Part shown: piece after piece, positions 1-22,500 of the stretch | Numbering within the stretch: position 1 is the first letter of the stretch | How the letters are laid out: the number at the start of each line of letters is the position of its first letter | Source of the DNA: Volvox africanus | Taxonomy: Eukaryota; Chlorophyta; Chlorophyceae; Chlamydomonadales; Volvocaceae | DNA length: 64,000 nucleotides | Direction of reading: 5' to 3' | Assembly: GCA_030268105.1 (NCBI GenBank) | Contig: BSDZ01000021.1 | Span: forward strand, 1,240,001-1,304,000 | Program-made: the position numbers and the translations under genes | Notes under the pieces: generated by a model | What the model was told of the DNA's origin: nothing | What the model saw: only the letters and a program-made list of their open reading frames with translations | Database searches by the model: none

Positions 1-1
1 C

Positions 2-121
2 GTAGGTGTGGAAGTTGATAGCGTCGAGCTCCCAGATTCCTTGATCAACCGCTGCATGACTCAGACACACCCGTTCATCAAGCAATCAAACAATTACGGA
101 ATGGATTGGACAACTTCCTGA
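2..121 (+). CDS. possible 3' terminal exon of an upstream gene (partial)
   Basis: An open frame runs from the left edge (second base) to a TGA at 119-121, giving 39 codons with balanced composition and no low complexity. It contains segments such as VDSVELPDSLINRC and THPFIKQ. I recognise no family. It could be the last exon of a gene that starts outside the window, which would make it convergent with the SNAPC4-like gene. A chance open frame of this length is also quite likely, so this is a weak call. Confidence 0.25.
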   Translation, partial: VGVEVDSVELPDSLINRCMTQTHPFIKQSNNYGMDWTTS

Positions 122-1812
122 AGAGATCATATATGCGTAACTTTATTTTCGTTTTTACAATTATGCAAATACAGTGAAATCGTTGGTTTGGGGAACTTGC
201 CGGTCTTGTCAGTTCACTCTTAATCCATCGCGCTTCTCGACATGACAACTTCACCGATAGTGAGATAGTGTCGCTCTTAAGCACATCGAACATTTTATTT
301 GCAGTTTTTGTCTAGATCAATCTGCATGCTTTAGTTCCCTGAAGAATTTTTGTGCAACTGCCAGGCATATCCCATCCTTACGTCGTCATCTTCTCCAGGC
401 GGCGACCTCTCCGTTTGTGAGTGCGGACAGCACCCGCATGCAGAGGATCTGCCGCACGACCTTTGCCCGAGGCGCCCCGCTGCCGTACCGTCGTGGAACA
501 TTCCCAGCCGGTCTACTTTCTTACTTTCCTTGGTCGGTTTAATGCCCCATATCGTCATCAGCACAACACAGAAGCCACACAACACCCACGACGTAGAAAT
601 TTCTATCTTGACGGGCCTCTGGATCAGAAATAAACAGGGTTTCTATTTCATTTAACAGTTACGGATACAATAGTAACGCATAGAGGTGGTGTCCGCATCG
701 ACCACCCGATGATGTAGATCTCATCGGCTGTTTACAGTTTGGTCACTGGCACTTTGGTTTCAAGCTGCGCAACATGTTCACCTGGGCTACCTCTGCCATA
801 TACGGACGTGTAAGTGCGGGTGCTGGTGATACGGATGGTGCGATGCGAATTTCCGGAGGACGCTGCTAAGCGGGAAACGGATGGGAACTTCGCCAAAGTC
901 GCATGCAGCCGCAAGGGTGCGTGATGTGACGTGACATGTTTGCGGCAGTCCTCTAAACGCTTCGTTAACTGGAAGCCGCTATCAATTCATGCAAAGGCGA
1001 GGCCGGCCTTTGTCGGCATGTCCAAGATTTCCGGATATGTTAAGCCTGTTCGGCCGATACCTGTTCCCAGGGGCTTCCTAAGTCGCCGTACGGTACGGCA
1101 AGGCATATCAGGCATAATCCTTGCCACAATGTACCTGTGACAAAGTAGAATGCCGCTCATCCCAACAAACCGTTTATCGTACCCCCATAGCAACTGCTAA
1201 ACCCATCAAGGGACGAAACCGGTAACCGGTCGTGTAACTCCCTTTGCCCCTAATCCAAAACGCGTCGCCGCCAAACATTCATTAGCTACCTACAGAGAGG
1301 ATTTAGGGAACCAGGTGGGTCCTTAATCTGCATACCTTTCACCCCTTATGATGTCATATCCTTGATAACACGGAAAATGACAAAACGTCGTTCTACGTGT
1401 TCCAACTTCACAGCGGTTCCTGTCTGGTTGGTACGAGATAGGTTATGCACGGATACACGTGCTGCTTGTGATGTGCTTTCATTACATCCTTGACTTTCCC
1501 TAGACATGTTTCGCACATGACCCTCCCGAGCTGCAACATCATCAAGATCTTTGTGACTCGGCGGCGCGGGGAGGAGTGGCCGCCAAAGGGCCGTCAGGAA
1601 GTTCCCACTCGAGTCACAGAAAACTTCAGGAAGCCCTGATTGGATCACAGGATAATTGCATGTCATATAAATTCCAGCACTCTATTTAAGCACACTAGTT
1701 TACGTTTAGTTCATCTTCGCCGCGATTTGGCAGCATCTCCCATCTCCCATCTCCCATCACCCATCTCCATTTGCGTATCCATGGCGCTGGTGGAGCCTGT
1801 CATGTGTCCAAA
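122..1812. other. intergenic stretch, 3' flank of the SNAPC4-like gene
   Basis: I see no gene here. The short open frames on both strands lack recognisable domains and do not join at splice sites. On the minus strand a TGTAA motif (plus-strand TTACA at 1482-1486) lies about 330 bases past the stop codon of the SNAPC4-like gene and is a reasonable polyadenylation signal for it. Confidence 0.5.
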
Positions 1813-11976
<10,164 letters not shown>

Positions 11977-12246
11977 CGCGAGTCACCCATTTGTAACAGA
12001 TGGAAAATGATTTTAACGCGAAATCGTTTCGCCGGACAGTCTCCTGCGTTGCCGTACACAGGAAAATGTTCTTCCCTCACTGTGCAAGTTAATACTCAAC
12101 ATTCTGTAATGAAACTTGAAATAATTAGACCGTAAATTTTTACAAAAACTAAATCTCATTAAAAGCACTCACACCTTGGCTTCGAAGTTTTACTCTTTGG
12201 AGCGATGCAACGTAATATCTGAAATACATATCAATAATTAAGGAGA
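11977..12246. promoter_or_regulatory. divergent (bidirectional) promoter between SNAPC4-like and thioredoxin-like genes
   Basis: Only about 270 bases separate the start codons of the two head-to-head genes. The right half is AT-rich and matches a 5' untranslated region (about 60% A+T just upstream of the ATG at 12247). No TATA box or known element is clear enough to call. Confidence 0.5.
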
Positions 12247-13380
12247 ATGTCTTTTGTTACAGAAATTGCAAGTGAGGCCCAATTCAAGGCCGAAATCCTT
12301 GAAACACCGGGAACGTTACAAGGTTCGTTTACTGTCGTCTAATTAAATTTATGTTTGTGATATTTGATTCAATTAACTTCAACTTCTAACAATGGGTTCG
12401 ACGAACGACATTTCTTTACAGTTATCGAGGTGTTCCAGTCTTGGTGTGGACCATGTAAAGCTGTGCAGTCGACGTTTAAGCGCTTGTACTTTGACCTGAA
12501 TGACCGACCACTGAAGTTCTACTCGGTCAGTTTGCATGTAGTCACGTTCGCATGCTTTGCATACTGGGGCCTTTATCGCGAGGGTATTGGGAATCTGTTT
12601 CGGATGAAAGGGTCAATACGTGGACTGGGACTTGGCGGCGGAATCATATGCTGAGCATGCGTGTGTGTGGGGGGGGGGGAGATGTCCCACCCTACACCCT
12701 GCACCTCTTCCATTTGACTTGTCCAGCCAACCTTAGGGCAAGAACGAGCTCCTCGCCCGATAACCTTGAAAATAGCTTTATCATCAAAAATCTGGGCTAA
12801 CCTTTCTCCAATATGGTATCCGGTTTCTTCGCCTGCATAAGACTTGAGCGACTTAAGCGACTTCTGCGCTCGTCGTATTACAGGTCTCGGCGGAACGGCT
12901 GCCGATGCTCCGAGAGTACGTTGGAAAATGCATTCCCATTTTCCTGTTCTGGAAGGTACGGGTAATCGAAACCACGGTAATGGGCCACCGTTCGCACCGA
13001 CTATTTGCTGCGGCCAGCGGGTTAAACAGGATGCGGGTGGGTGGGAAAGAGGGAGGTGGGAATACATTCAGTAGCTCCTGTCTTGGTCTCTGCTTTCCGG
13101 CAAAAGCAAGCTTATGCCGTTGTTGACGTTCTTTCTGCAGTAAATCTCATCTCCTTTCGATAGCACGAGAATTTCACGTACGACAGCAAAGGTGTCATGA
13201 TATGGGTCACATTACAACTTAATCAAACGTGGTAAATGTGACTGACAGCACCGGTCGTTCGGTCTATGCGTTTTCCCGCAGGACGGCAAGCAGGTCGAGG
13301 TGGTGGTCGGAGTGCAAGCGCCGGCGCTCAACCGGCTAGTAATGGAACTGTCTTTGATTAAGGCTGCGGAGGGCGCGTGA
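12247..13380 (+). CDS. thioredoxin-like protein, probable flagellar outer-dynein-arm light chain
   Basis: Four exons (12247-12322, 12422-12525, 12884-12955, 13282-13380) with GT-AG junctions in agreeing phases encode 116 residues. The protein is one thioredoxin fold: active site WCGPCK at residues 33-38 with both cysteines (C34, C37), preceded by the strand VIEVFQS, and the cis-proline P78 in KCIPIFLFW. The pattern, including the GVQAPALNRLV end, resembles the thioredoxin module of NME8/NME9 (TXNDC3/TXNDC6) and the LC3/LC5 thioredoxin light chains of Chlamydomonas outer arm dynein, rather than cytosolic or plastid thioredoxin. Those proteins give redox control to axonemal dynein. No signal or transit peptide is visible. 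Which light chain it is cannot be decided here; a general thioredoxin is the alternative. Confidence 0.85.
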
Positions 13381-14593
13381 GCTGGCGATGGACCACTTAG
13401 GTAGTTAGGTGGCTAGGTCGTGCACAGTGACGGGTGATGGGAAGCAGGCGGCGCCTTCGGGGGCTTTGGGTCATCGCGACCAGGTCCGCGACACAGCCGA
13501 TTTTGGCATTGAGCTGACTGCATGTAGCTGTCCAATTGCTTTAAGGCGATTAGTAGGTGGCGGTTGCAGAGGGTGCATTATGTGGATGGGGAACTCTGCA
13601 CCTAGCAGGGTCCCCTGGTGTGCTTACATGTGTCTGTTAGGAAGAGGACTGGTGATCAGACATCCGCCTAATCCTATGGAGCTAGGAAGCACAGTCTAAA
13701 TTGAGCGGGGATGCGGAGCGTAGGAGCTGCACGCTGCTGCCTGTTTTGTTGCATCATGGCTGTACAGGCTAAAAATGCGAACACGCTGCTCACCGGCGAC
13801 CCACAGATACCAGCGGCATGAATCCCAACGTAGTAAGTGACGGCTCAGTATACAGACGAAAGAAAGGGTTTGGCAATGGCCGTTTCCAATCGTAAACAGC
13901 GGGCAAAGCTGCAAGGAAACTGTAGATTTGTTATGAGGTAGCCGGCTGGGCGGCTGAGTTACTGCTACGGATGATGCGGAATGTTGCTAAAAATGTTAAG
14001 CATCTTGCCTTGCGTCGCACATTAGGGTAACAGTTGGACCGGTTTAAGTTTTAACTTGTACGATTGCATCCCTTGACGGTTGCCCGCGATCGTCTGCACC
14101 AGCAACTGCCCGCTGATGGGTAAAGCCCACCTGCATTCCGCAATCATAGGTCGTTATCTCCAACGTATACGTCACGTGCGCTGGCATGCAGTCAGCATTC
14201 CGCACATACGCAGCGCTACGACTTAGCTTCCAGGACCCGGCCAACTGTCATACCTTCGATAGGCAAAGCGTCTTACAAGCTGCGCAGTTATGTAACGCAT
14301 CAAACACTTCCTTTTAAAACGCAAAAGCGAGGTGTATTTCTTGGGGCAGTGGGTATGGCGCGTTTAAAGGCTCGAAGGTGATCCTAAGTGGTCTATCCAA
14401 CCACTATCCAGAAATCAGGAAGCATAAATGGAGATACGCCTACATTTTAGTAAATCAATACCGTATACCAAACACCCATCAAAGTGCCCACAATTTGACT
14501 GGCGTGTTACAACTTCGGCCCGCATTCAGGGATAAGTTACATCAGCAAAAGCTATTAATATAGCGACATTTATCACTTGTCGCGATCAAACTC
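13381..14593. other. intergenic stretch between thioredoxin-like and armadillo genes
   Basis: No gene is recognisable. It should hold the 3' end of the thioredoxin gene and the promoter and 5' UTR of the armadillo gene. A TGTAA motif lies at 14291-14295 but is over 900 bases from the thioredoxin stop. The last 250 bases before the ATG at 14594 are AT-richer than the coding exons. Confidence 0.4.
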
Positions 14594-16490
14594 ATGTCGG
14601 CCGCAGAAGCGGTCGTCTCCGAAGAGGAGCGCAGGAAAAAGTCTGTCTATTATGAGGCCTGCACGAGCCCCTTCAAGGATGATTTCCCCACGCTTGTGAA
14701 ATGCTTGGTGCGTCCTGTCATGTGCATGACTTGTCTCCGTGTTGTCGTATTGTGCTTCAACACTTCCCTGGTCGGACCCTCCTGCAGCGGTCTCCCGAGC
14801 CAGGAAATCCACATACTCGGGTAGGACACTATGGACCCGCGGACCTTGTTTTCGTCAATTGCTTCAGCACAGGGCATGATGATCTCAACGTAACTTGAAT
14901 CTTCCCCTTTCCCGGACTCGTATACCCACTCTCCTCCTCTTCCCAAAACACGCAACAAACCTCTTTGCATCCAATCTTTCCGTTCGCTCGCTCGGGCTCC
15001 ATCACCACCTCCCCCTCTTACCGGGCCAAAGCGGTATATCTTGCAATAGGCGTTAACATGGAAGGGAAAAAGGAATTACTGGGGATCTGGGTCACAAAAA
15101 TAGAAGCTGAGAAAGTAATTGATATGTTTACCTCTTCATTAATTTATGCCCCTCAACCCAATTGGGGTTGAGGTTATGAGAGCGGCAACTCTCATAACCT
15201 CAACCCCAATTTGCCAACAGCTTCAGCTCTGAAGTAATACGCATGCCCCTTAGGCACGCAGTGAGCTGACTGGTTCTAGTTGAGAGATCCAATAATCCAA
15301 AACACAAATCGAGCCGTAGCCCCTCCCGCGACCTGGTCGGGATAAGGGCAAGGGTATGGAGATAGTGAGTCGGCGGACCGCTCACCCCTGAAATCTACGC
15401 TGAGCTGGCTCCTGGCTGGCCCCCTCCCAACCCCGACCCGAACTCCCACGCATGTTCATTTCGTTCCGCTTCCGCCGTCCCAGCAAGAGGCTGGGTTCCT
15501 CTTATGGCACCACGCCCTGGAGGGTGATGACATCGTGGGCCTGATGTCCGCGGGGCTACTCACCGCCTGTGTCGCTAACCTGGACGGCCCAGATCTACTA
15601 CCTGCGGACAAGGCTTGCAGCGCGGGTACGCGGAGACATAGCGGAAGACGTAGCGGGGAGGGCATCGTATACACATATGCACATACACATGTCATTGTTA
15701 CTAAATTGAACGGATTATTAGGGTTTCGGGTCTAGGACCTCGGTTGCTTCGGAGCGCAGCTGGTAGACACACACGCATCCAACCAGCAACTAGCCACACG
15801 TGCCAGCTTTTTATGGGGGATCCTCCCAGGGGTCTTGAACCAGTTATGTCCCAAGACCGCTCACAGCGATGGGATTAAGGGCGGGTACGCGGGAAACAAG
15901 GCGCCAACCCAAAGCTCGACTCCGTCAAAGGTGTTGGGAAGCCGAAGCGTATTGATGATATGGTAAAAGTAATGATTGCCCATCATGGGTTCAGGTACGC
16001 GGGTATGCCGTGCGGTAGATCAGCCGCAGCTAGGCGTCATCACGCTTTTCAAAACACAGTTGATACCTTTCTCCTAGCCCCTCTTTTCCTGTGGTGGCAT
16101 CATGTTTTGGTTTCGGGGCAGGCATTCTGGTTGCTCTGTTGTGTGATGACGAGGACATGTCGGAGCAGCTGGTACGCTCCAGGGGACCCACGGGGAGGAC
16201 TGCACTGGAGATCCTGCATGCCGTACTGCATGATGACGCAGCTCTGGCCCGCCAGTACTGCAGCCGCCTACTACTTGCCTTGGCGCAACAGGCAAGGCGA
16301 AAGGCGAGGGAAGGGATAGGAGAACGGGAAGGTGAAGGGGGAGGAAAAGAAAGCACGATTTGTTCGGGGAAGAAAGCCAAGAGGCAAGACGCGTTTCTCA
16401 CTTTGTCAGGGGCGAGGGGGTTAGGGAGAGGGGCCTGGGAAAGGGCGATGAGGTCCAGGTCAACGATGAGAGCGAGCGTGAGAGCGAGCG

Positions 16491-16522
<32 letters not shown>

Positions 16523-19500
16523 GTGGGGAGAAAGGGGGCAATGTCAGCCTCGTGGTTGCTGGGGCCCCAGCCCGGCATGACCTGCACATCATGTCTCAAA
16601 GGCCAACCACATCTCTACTTGCAAGTCTCAAATCCCCATCGCCTACATCTTGTGCTTTTGTCGTGCAGGTGGGCCCTTCCGTGCTCCGCGCCATGGATAA
16701 CCAGCTGCCGTACTTGAGCACCTACCTGGAGTTGTGGGGGATTAAAGGGCACCGTGACCCGATAGCGGTGGCGGCCACCGTGGAAGCGGTGGATCTACTG
16801 CTGGGACAGGTGTGTATATGTGCATGTGTGTGTGCGTGTACAGCGATATACGTCAACTGGAGCAATCGTACAAAATAGTACCAAATCAACTGCACGCTTT
16901 GGTGTATGAGAAGCCGTGAGGATAGGCAATTTAATGGTGACAATTTCCAGTTGTTTGACATGGTCACATTGATACATCATTTTTGTTCGAATCAACCAGT
17001 TGTCACGCCGGGCCCTAATAGTAGACACTGAGTTGCAGTAGGCGGCACAGCGGTAGCCCCAAAGCAAGTGGGTAGACTAGGCAGTGGACTTGCGGCAAAG
17101 GATGTGGCTAGGTCGACGTAGATGTAGTCGACTCGAACGTTGACAGTCTAGGTGACCCTCGGGTGGGTCACGAAGCTGGGTGTCTACTGCGTGAGACGCT
17201 GAGCAGAGGCAGCGACGAACAGAACGGCAAGTGTGAACGGCTGGGCCAGGTTCCGGAAACCTAACTCTAGCTAACGCAAGCGCTCGCTGACGAACTTACT
17301 GCTACCCGGCAGTGTCGTCACTTGGCTATGGGGATGGGCCGAGGCCTTTAAAAAGTCTTGAAAACTGCACATTGAGCTGTCTCCAGCTAGATGTTCTTTC
17401 GAAGGCTGTAGGAAGTGTTGCTTGCTGGCCCCAGCTGGGTTCAGAGACCTCGGCGATGTAATCGGTCTTACAGGGTGGCTTGGACGGCACTCACGTGCAA
17501 AGTATAAGGAAATCCTAAATTAAGGTGTTGGTTTACGCTCAAGGTTTACAAAATGCTACTAGAACCAAATGACAGGTCGTGACACAATCGACCCACGGGT
17601 CGCAGACTGGCGTCCATCCCCCTTTCGCCTCCACTGTTACATGGGAATAAAATCCATGTAGTACATTCCGGTGTAACAACTAACAAGCGACCTGAATTTC
17701 CACCTCCATTCATTTTGTACGGCGATGCTATTGCCGTACATGACACCATACATCCGTACCGCTACCGTACTTACGACAGCGGCCCGAGCTAGCTTCGTCA
17801 ATGGTGGAAGCTGGCGGCGTCGGAGCGCTGATGGATGTGGTGCGCAGCCACAAGTCGGAGGCGGCGGTTGGCACGGCTCTACATTGCCTGCTTAGGCTAT
17901 TACCAATGGAGACGGCTATGGAGCAACTGATTAACGGAGGTCGGTAAAGCAGTTAAGGTCATATGATTTCGTATGTTTTCATGTCATTACGTCAACAGAA
18001 TGGCTACACCACAACGGAAAGGTTGGCGGGTTAGGACGGGCGCCTAGTGAAGAGTCGGCGCCCTAATCAGGGGGTCTGCAAGTCCATGTGCCTTGTTTAC
18101 CATCGTAATATGAACCGGTGCGGGGACAGGGCCCATAATTTCATACCTATCCCTTGATATGTCGTACATGTCCCCCAGGAGGCATCGCGCTACTGGTGGA
18201 TGTGTTAGGGCCGCCGCCAAAGGCTGCTCTGGAGAACAGACCGGAGGTTATCGAGGAGGAGGAGTCACTGGTGGCGTCGGGACTGGGCACACCACAGCCG
18301 CCGCCGTCGTTGTCTGCGGCGGCCACCGCCGTCGCGGCGGCGGCGGCGCCATGGTCCTCCCAATTCGATGACGGGGCCGAAATTGTTGGTGAGATGGCCG
18401 AGGATTACGCCGCGGAAGATGGCGGTGGCGCCGACGGCAGTGCTGACGGTGGCATCGCCGGCCCGGACGCAGCGGCGACATCCCCGTCGGATCCAGATCC
18501 AGATCTACATCCGGACGGCACATGTCGTACCAACTCCCAGGAGTGAGTTACCGAGCCTTATGTCGTTACCGGATTTGCCAGATCCAGGGCGCGCGGGCTC
18601 CTGTACATGATCAGGTGCATGCACGTGTTTATATAATGACCCTAATGATACATGAATTTATATAACTGCAATACATGTAATATAAATATATGTAATTTAC
18701 AGAGGAGCCCGAACGGCTCTAATGTAGCTCCCAGACGAGCGCCTTCCCTTTAACGCTGTTGGACTTATGAAGCCCTGACCCTTGCCATATGCCGTACGGG
18801 CAACGTGCAACAATCCCATTGTCCCATCGGCACCCTGGGGCATGGATACACTGACCCATGGGACACAAAATGACTCACGGCCTCCCGCGGGCTCAGACAC
18901 TTTAGCGCCCTGAAGGACCTCAGAAGCGGCAGCAGCAGCAGCCCCGCCAGCAGCCCCACGGCCAGAAGCAGTAAGATGGTAGGGGGCGTCGGGGAGGGCG
19001 GCGGATGGACCTCGACCAGGACCAGGTAGGTGGGCTGAGGGCTGTAGTCGCTGTTCAGGACAGCTGATGGGTCAGTGGTGGGGATCGTTGTCGCAAAACC
19101 GTTACGATGGAGGCGCCTGTTGTTATTTCCTTTCTTAGTCGCGGCGTTTCTATCTTTGTAGTCGTGGCATCCTGGGGAAGCTATGGGAAATGGTGTGAGG
19201 GTGTTACATGGAGCCGGGGGCTGACCCGGTCGGCTGGTCTGTATTGCATCATCGCCATCACTGACGCTAACGCCACCAGCGATGCGGACTGACTCCTCCC
19301 GGCCACGAGTGGGCTTGCTTCCCGCCCCTGCTGCTGCTGCCACTGCTGTTATTGCTATTGCTACTGCTACTGCTGCTGCTGCTGCTATTGCTATTGCTGC
19401 TGATGCTGCTATTGCTATTGCTGCTGATGCTGATGCTGATGCTGCAGCCACCGCTCCCTGGGCAGTCACGGCAGCTCGTCCATGCAGTTACGGGTGCAGC

Positions 19501-22500
19501 TGCCGCTCGTGATTCCGGGCATCCACACGCCCTCTGGCGCCACCGCCGCCGCAGCTCTACTCGGGTGTCCGTCCCTCCAGCCGCTTCCCAGCGCTCGGTC
19601 CTTCAGGTCACCGACGGTGAGGACTGGCATGAGCGGGTGCATGGGTGCATGGCTGCGGGCGCGCTGGGCAATACCACGGATGCATGGTACGGCTGGTGCC
19701 TATAAGGGCTGTGCGCACACGTTGTGGAGATCTTGGCGGCGCATTTGCCGTCATGACATTCCGCGTATTTAAAAAGCCGGGGAAAAGGCCAGCGGGTACG
19801 GAAACGCAGTACTGTGTGTCGTGGCTCCCGGACCTCGTAACCCGTATTCCCAATTGCCTTGTGGCCATATCTGTGTGGCGGTGTTATGCGTGCACTTTTG
19901 CTAGTTTGCCCACTCCTTGGCTACGGCTTCCGTGACGCGAAGAAAAGTAATCACGGATATGTGATGGTGGGAATTGGAGATGCAGGGCGGCGACCCCGCC
20001 AGCGCCGGCCTGACGGTCGACGGCAGCGGAGACGGCCCTGCCGGCGGCGGCGGCGGCGGTGAAGGTACTGCCATAGCAAATGGCAGCATGACGGGGATGT
20101 TGGGGATGGAGGCACGGCCCCCTCTGCCCTCCGCCGACGATCTATCCGCCAACCGCTCTGGCCTCAGGTGGATCCTGTTACCGGGTTTAGAGGTGGCTTC
20201 AAGGGCAGCGGCGTGCCTCACTTTGGCCATGCAGGTGGGTTGTACCACACAAGGTTGGTTAGGTAGTTATGAACTCAGTTCCTTAGGCATTTTCACGCCT
20301 TCCTCCAATGCCCGTGCCGCTATCCCAAGACCCCCTAGTACCTGGTGCTGAATGCGCTCTAAAGTTGCTGCCAGTGCTGACAGCCATCCCGCCCTCGCAG
20401 ACTAAAGCTACACATACACACCGTGCGGCTTTCTCCAGGGCTGGACCCCGGTCTCGTTGCATCGTCACACTCCCGCCCCATTTCCCCGCCCGCCCATTCC
20501 TGTTTTCTCCCCCCCCCCCGGGGACTGCCCGCTCCACCTCAGCGCCCCGAGTGTCAGGTGGCAGCAGAACTCCGACTCGCGTCTCACCGCTTAGTGGCGC
20601 AGATGAAGGCGGTGTTGGGACCCAAAGCGGGAGCAGAAGGTACGGTGCGCTTGTATGCTTGTGTGAGTGTGTGTATACGCCCTTATGAACGGGTGTTACA
20701 TTGTGGGCGACTTGCCCTGAAAGGATGAAGGAGCACCGGGGGCTTGACCGGGCCGAACCATAGCGCAGGGGGAAACACACGGCTTTGTCTGTCTGTCTGT
20801 CTGTTCGTCCTGCCGTGCACTCCTTTACTCGCGTGTATGCACGTATGTATGTGTGTATACATGTGTGTTAATGTGTGTAGGATAGGGGGGTACATCACCC
20901 GTGGCCAATGACCTGGCAGTCCCTACCTTCCCCGGTGTTTCGGGGCACCCTCATCCAGTCTCCCATGCCGACTTCTCCGACATCAGTGGTTTTCCCAGGT
21001 TCAGCACCCACCACCAGCATCCAGCGGAGTCTGCCGAATCAACTAAGGCGTCAACTCCGCTACTGGTCAGCTCGCAGGTCACTTTAATTGGGGTCGTCAC
21101 TGTCCATCGACATGGGGGCACCCTGCCCTAAACATTAGGGTCTTTGGCCCGCTCTCAGTCGGGGTAGATCCTGGAACTCCAGGGGCATATTAGTCGTGCC
21201 ATAACAGTCGTGCCTGAACACGATGTGTGTGTATGTATGTATGTGTGTATGTGTGTGTATGTATGTATGTGTGTGTATGTGTGTGTATGTGTATGTGTAT
21301 GCACGCATGTGTGTATGTGTGTATACATATGTATATGTGTGTCTCGGAGAAGTATGGGTATGAATCCAGGGTGTGAAGGAGGCCCTGGGCTCGCCTTGAG
21401 GATACAGGTCCTCAGGCGACGACCGTGACGTGACGCACATCATATCGGGATATACGGCTGCTATCCTCATCCTGGAGCATATCCCCATTCCTCTGGTGCT
21501 TGTGAAGGGGCATTCTGAGCCCCCCCCCGCTTGTGTGTATGCGCTTTCTATGGCTGCAGGAACGGGATCTGGCAAGAAAGGCAAGAAGAAGGGTCTGGGA
21601 CTGACTGCGGCGCAGACGACTGCGCTGACACGTTTGATGGTATGTAGGGGACGGTGATGGGGATGGGGTTGGGGTCGTGGGACCGCCTGCTCCGTCTTCT
21701 TTGCCTTCTTGATGTCTTCCCCGGTATCTTCACCTCAATCCCTCCTCGCATTCACGATTGGGCATGGAACAGCAGCGTCCGCTCCACATCCTCTCCTCCT
21801 GGTGGTGGGGGGGTACCCGCTTCCGTCCAGGCTGTCCTTCTCACTAGCATTCTTACACCTGCCATCCCACGTTCCTGCCAACACCGAAATACACACTCAC
21901 GCGCGCCCGCGTGCACGGACGCTGTATTTCCGCTTATCTTGCCCTCCCAGGGCATGACCAAGTTCCTCTTACTTCACAATATCACTAAGTAGGTAGCGAA
22001 TGTGGGGGTCTGTCGACCGCCAACTGCCAACTGCCATTGAGGGGAAAGGGGGAGCGGATGGGGATAGGGGTGTATGCAATATGAACATCCATCTTGTCTA
22101 TCTGTCTGTTCCTGTCTGTCTGTTCCTGTCTGTCTGTTTCTCTGTCTGTCTGTCTGTTCCTGTTTATCTGTCTGTCTGTCTGTCTGTTTGTTTATCTGTC
22201 TGTCTGTCTGTTCCTGTTTATCTGTCTGCCTATCTGTCTGTCTGTCTGTCTGTTTCTCTGTCTGTCTGTCTGTCTGTTCCTGTCTATCTATCTATCTGTC
22301 TGTCTGTTTCTCTGTCTGTCTGTCTGTCTGCTCCTGTCTATCTATCTGTCTGTCTGTTTCTCTGTCTGTCTGTCTGTCTGTCTGTCTGTTCCTGTCTATC
22401 TATCTGTCTGTCTGTCTATCTGTTGCAAAGCTTTAGGACCTACAGTCGTATTGCTAATTCAAGACGTCGGTCCATGCCCTTTGCAGGAACACCCCCGCCT

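Noticed and set aside
18765..19469. 234-codon Ala-rich frame on the minus strand
   Set aside because: It is antisense to armadillo intron 6 and its trinucleotide repeat; no splice support or domain.
21990..21992. TAG taken as the end of the armadillo gene
   Set aside because: A GTAGGT donor at 21989 joins in phase to an acceptor at 22564 and adds a clear armadillo-like exon and a final exon with its own stop.
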